From positions 186,001 to 250,000 of the forward strand of contig CAWFGC010000014.1 in the NCBI GenBank assembly GCA_963815185.1: a DNA stretch of 64,000 nt. The letters run 5' to 3'. Of this stretch, positions 62,453-64,000 are shown one piece after another. The notes beneath the pieces are model-generated. The model saw only the letters and a program-made list of their open reading frames with translations, was not told the DNA's origin and did no database searches. The DNA comes from SHZL01 sp963815185 (GTDB lineage: Bacteria > Pseudomonadota > Gammaproteobacteria > Xanthomonadales > SZUA-36). The position numbers were made by a program, and so were the translations under genes. Numbering within the stretch: position 1 is the stretch's first letter; every line of letters starts with the position of its first letter.

Positions 62453-62811
62453 TTTCCCTGCCACAGCGTCAACAAATTATGCAGTGGATCGAGCGCAAGT
62501 GCCGCTGGTGCCCGCCGTCACCAGGCCTGTGAGTTGCTCGGTATCGCGCCACGCACACTGCAGCGTTGGCAGCAATGCGGGGAGTTGCCTGGTGATGCAC
62601 GCAGCACCCGCAGCTTCGTACCGGCCAACAAGCTCACTGATCAGGAACGTGAACAGATCGTCACTGTGGCCAACTCGGTGGAATTCGCCCATTTGCCACC
62701 CAGCCAGATGGTGCCGCAGCTGGCGGATCGGGGTGAGTATGTTGCCTCGGAGTCAACGTTTTATCGGGTGCTGCGCGAAGTTGGGCAGTTACAGCACCGC
62801 CAGGCTGACCT
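62449..62811 (+). pseudogene. IS3-family transposase OrfB, 5' fragment with frameshift
   Basis: From ATG 62449 the frame reads MISLPQRQQIMQWIE, then breaks at 62491-62500 by one extra base. It continues SAAGARRHQACELLGIAPRTL, VANSVEFAHLPPSQMVPQL and STFYRVLREVGQLQHR. There the IS3 homology ends (about 62811), before the DDE/rve catalytic domain. About 115 of the expected 330-350 residues remain. Confidence 0.78.
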
Positions 62812-63727
62812 GTTGCCGGTGGATTACTACCATCGTCGTGTTCACCCTGCCGGCGCCGATCAGTGACATCGCTTATCAGAACAAGGCGGTGATCTACCAC
62901 CTGCTGTTCAAAGCCGCCGCCGAGACCTTGCTCACCATCGCCGCCGATCCGAAGCGTCTCGGCGCACGTCTGGGCATCACCGCCGTGTTGCATACCTGGG
63001 GCTCGGCCCTGACCCACCATCCACATATCCATTGCATCGTGCCCGGCGGTGGCCTGTCGCTGGACGGTCAACGCTGGGTCAGCCTGCAAGTCCGGCTTCT
63101 TCTTGCCGGTGCGGGTGCTCTCGCGGCTCTTTCGACGATTGTTCCTGGATAAGCTCAGCGCTGCTCACCTCGCCGGCCAACTGCAGTTCTTCGGCGCGCA
63201 CCAGAACCTGGCCGACAGTCAGGACTTCGCTCACTACCTCGCACCATTACGCCAGATCGACTGGGTGGTCTATGCCAAGCGACCGTTCGCCGGACCCGAG
63301 GCCGTACTCGCCTACCTGTCGCGCTACACCCATCGGGTCGCGATTGCCAACAGCCGTTTGCTGGCCTGTGATGAGCGTGGTGTCACCTTCAAGTGGAAGG
63401 ACTATCGTGCAAGGCAGCGTGATCGTTACAAGACCATGACCCTGGCCACCGACGAGTTCATTCGGCGCTTTCTCATCCACGTGCTGCCCGCGGGCTTCCA
63501 CCGCATCCGTCACTACGGACTGTTCGCCAACCATACCCGGGTCAAACACCTGCAACGATTGCGCGAACTCCTCAGCAACGACATCCTCGATGCCGGTACA
63601 GAAACAGAACTTGTTGCAGGATCCTCTACCGACCGCCACCTACACCTGCCGGGACTGTGGTGCACCCATGATCATTATCGAAACTTTTGAAAAACAACGG
63701 CCGCGGGCACCACCGGCTGACACATGA
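62806..63727 (+). pseudogene. IS91-family transposase, N-truncated, three frameshifts
   Basis: Sequence of an IS91 (HUH/Y2-type) transposase without its N-terminal zinc domain. The frames join as ADLLPVDYYH | VVFTLPAPISDIAYQNK, then HPHIHCIVPGGG (HUH motif), then CKSGFFLPVRVLSRLF, YLSRYTHRVAIANSRL (catalytic Tyr region) and HRIRHYGLFAN. The last part is ATYTCRDCGAPMIIIETF, ending TGA 63725-63727. Single extra bases lie at 62831-62838, 63081-63087 and 63592-63596. The 5' side abuts the IS3 fragment. The original unit was probably integrase plus this transposase, interrupted by IS3. Confidence 0.8.
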
Positions 63728-64000
63728 TCAACTCTTTACTCACAGGGTGCCTTTACTGTCGGCTGTGCACCGGCAGCGCCAGCCTTTTGCCCCAAGCAGG
63801 AAATACACCCCACAGCTGCCCTCAAAGGTCAGCAACATTGACTGACGTCCTCAAGATAAAGGGCCGAATCAAGACACCTGGCTCACGCTACCATCACCGC
63901 GACCAGCACAGATCAAACAGATACGCTTCAAATCTCCATAGCGCACGCGACATCAATCAAACACAACTGCCACGACCCCGCGGTTTCCTCCCCTGAGTAT
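63728..64000. other. 3' flank of the IS91 transposase
   Basis: About 270 bases to the window edge. No convincing reading frame, no tRNA-like fold. It probably contains the end of the IS91 element, but I could not identify a terminus. Confidence 0.35.

Larger units (their letters stand above)
61915..62811 (+). mobile_element. Partial IS3-family insertion sequence
   Basis: The element starts inside the integrase gene (homology to integrase ends at about 61914), contains an intact orfA and the first third of orfB, and stops abruptly at about 62811, where IS91 transposase sequence takes over. Its right end and the DDE catalytic part are missing, so it cannot move on its own. Confidence 0.7.

Overview
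The window looks like chromosomal DNA of a gammaproteobacterium. This is inferred from gene content only (panB-panC-coaBC-coaX, CbpA/CbpM, MgtE, an FNR-type operator, GlgB/GlgC/GlgP); no rRNA or other phylogenetic marker is present. Genes are dense on both strands, often with 4-bp ATGA overlaps, and no tRNA, rRNA or CRISPR array was seen.

Layout. 1-2.6 kb: end of a membrane protein, an FMN reductase, a repeat-bearing secreted protein and a frameshifted Rieske oxygenase. 2.7-9.5 kb: a cyanophycin-synthetase-like Mur ligase convergent with a five-gene, fully overlapping pantothenate/CoA operon. 9.6-19.7 kb: dicarboxylate symporter, polyphosphate kinase, secreted nuclease-like protein, MgtE, a deleted HNH gene, CbpM/CbpA, heme A synthase and a DUF1566 lipoprotein. 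19.9-25.8 kb: a respiratory operon behind a perfect FNR box: small membrane protein, CuA subunit II, oxidase subunit I, SCO, a cytochrome b / 2[4Fe-4S] / FlpD fusion, and hemerythrin. 25.9-28.9 kb: a palindromic MITE-like element, a small HNH protein, and an ECF sigma / NrsF anti-sigma pair whose promoter motif recurs before a spondin-domain gene. 29.3-32.6 kb: M20 peptidase and a second, divergent heme-copper oxidase homologue with an altered CuB site. 32.7-43.7 kb: amino-acid decarboxylase, DUF255 thioredoxin-like protein, glycogen genes (glgP, glgB, glgC) and a PGM1-type ATP-grasp ligase. 43.8-50.6 kb: an MBL/FAD-monooxygenase/DUF2783 unit and two large membrane-anchored TPR paralogues. 50.6-57.6 kb: GMC oxidoreductase with its small subunit, diverging from amidohydrolase, aldoxime dehydratase, nitrilase and methyltransferase genes. 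57.7-64 kb: a TerB-like membrane protein, a truncated TPR paralogue, a lipoprotein and a wreck of mobile elements (integrase, IS3 and IS91).

How the genes work together. SCO and heme A synthase would mature the CuA/heme centres of the FNR-controlled oxidase, and the cytochrome b-FlpD fusion may feed it or exchange electrons with a soluble partner. Hemerythrin would supply or sense oxygen. The pan/coa genes run from ketoisovalerate nearly to 4'-phosphopantetheine. The glg genes make and degrade glycogen. Aldoxime dehydratase plus nitrilase would convert aldoximes through nitriles to acids.

A caution for every reader: eleven reading-frame breaks in this window all have the same sign (one extra base). 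They occur in otherwise well-conserved genes, which points to insertion-type sequence errors at least as much as to real pseudogenes. The best candidates for new biology are the cytochrome b-FlpD fusion in its FNR-controlled oxidase operon, the heme-copper oxidase homologue with HD in place of HH, and the sigma/NrsF/spondin regulon.
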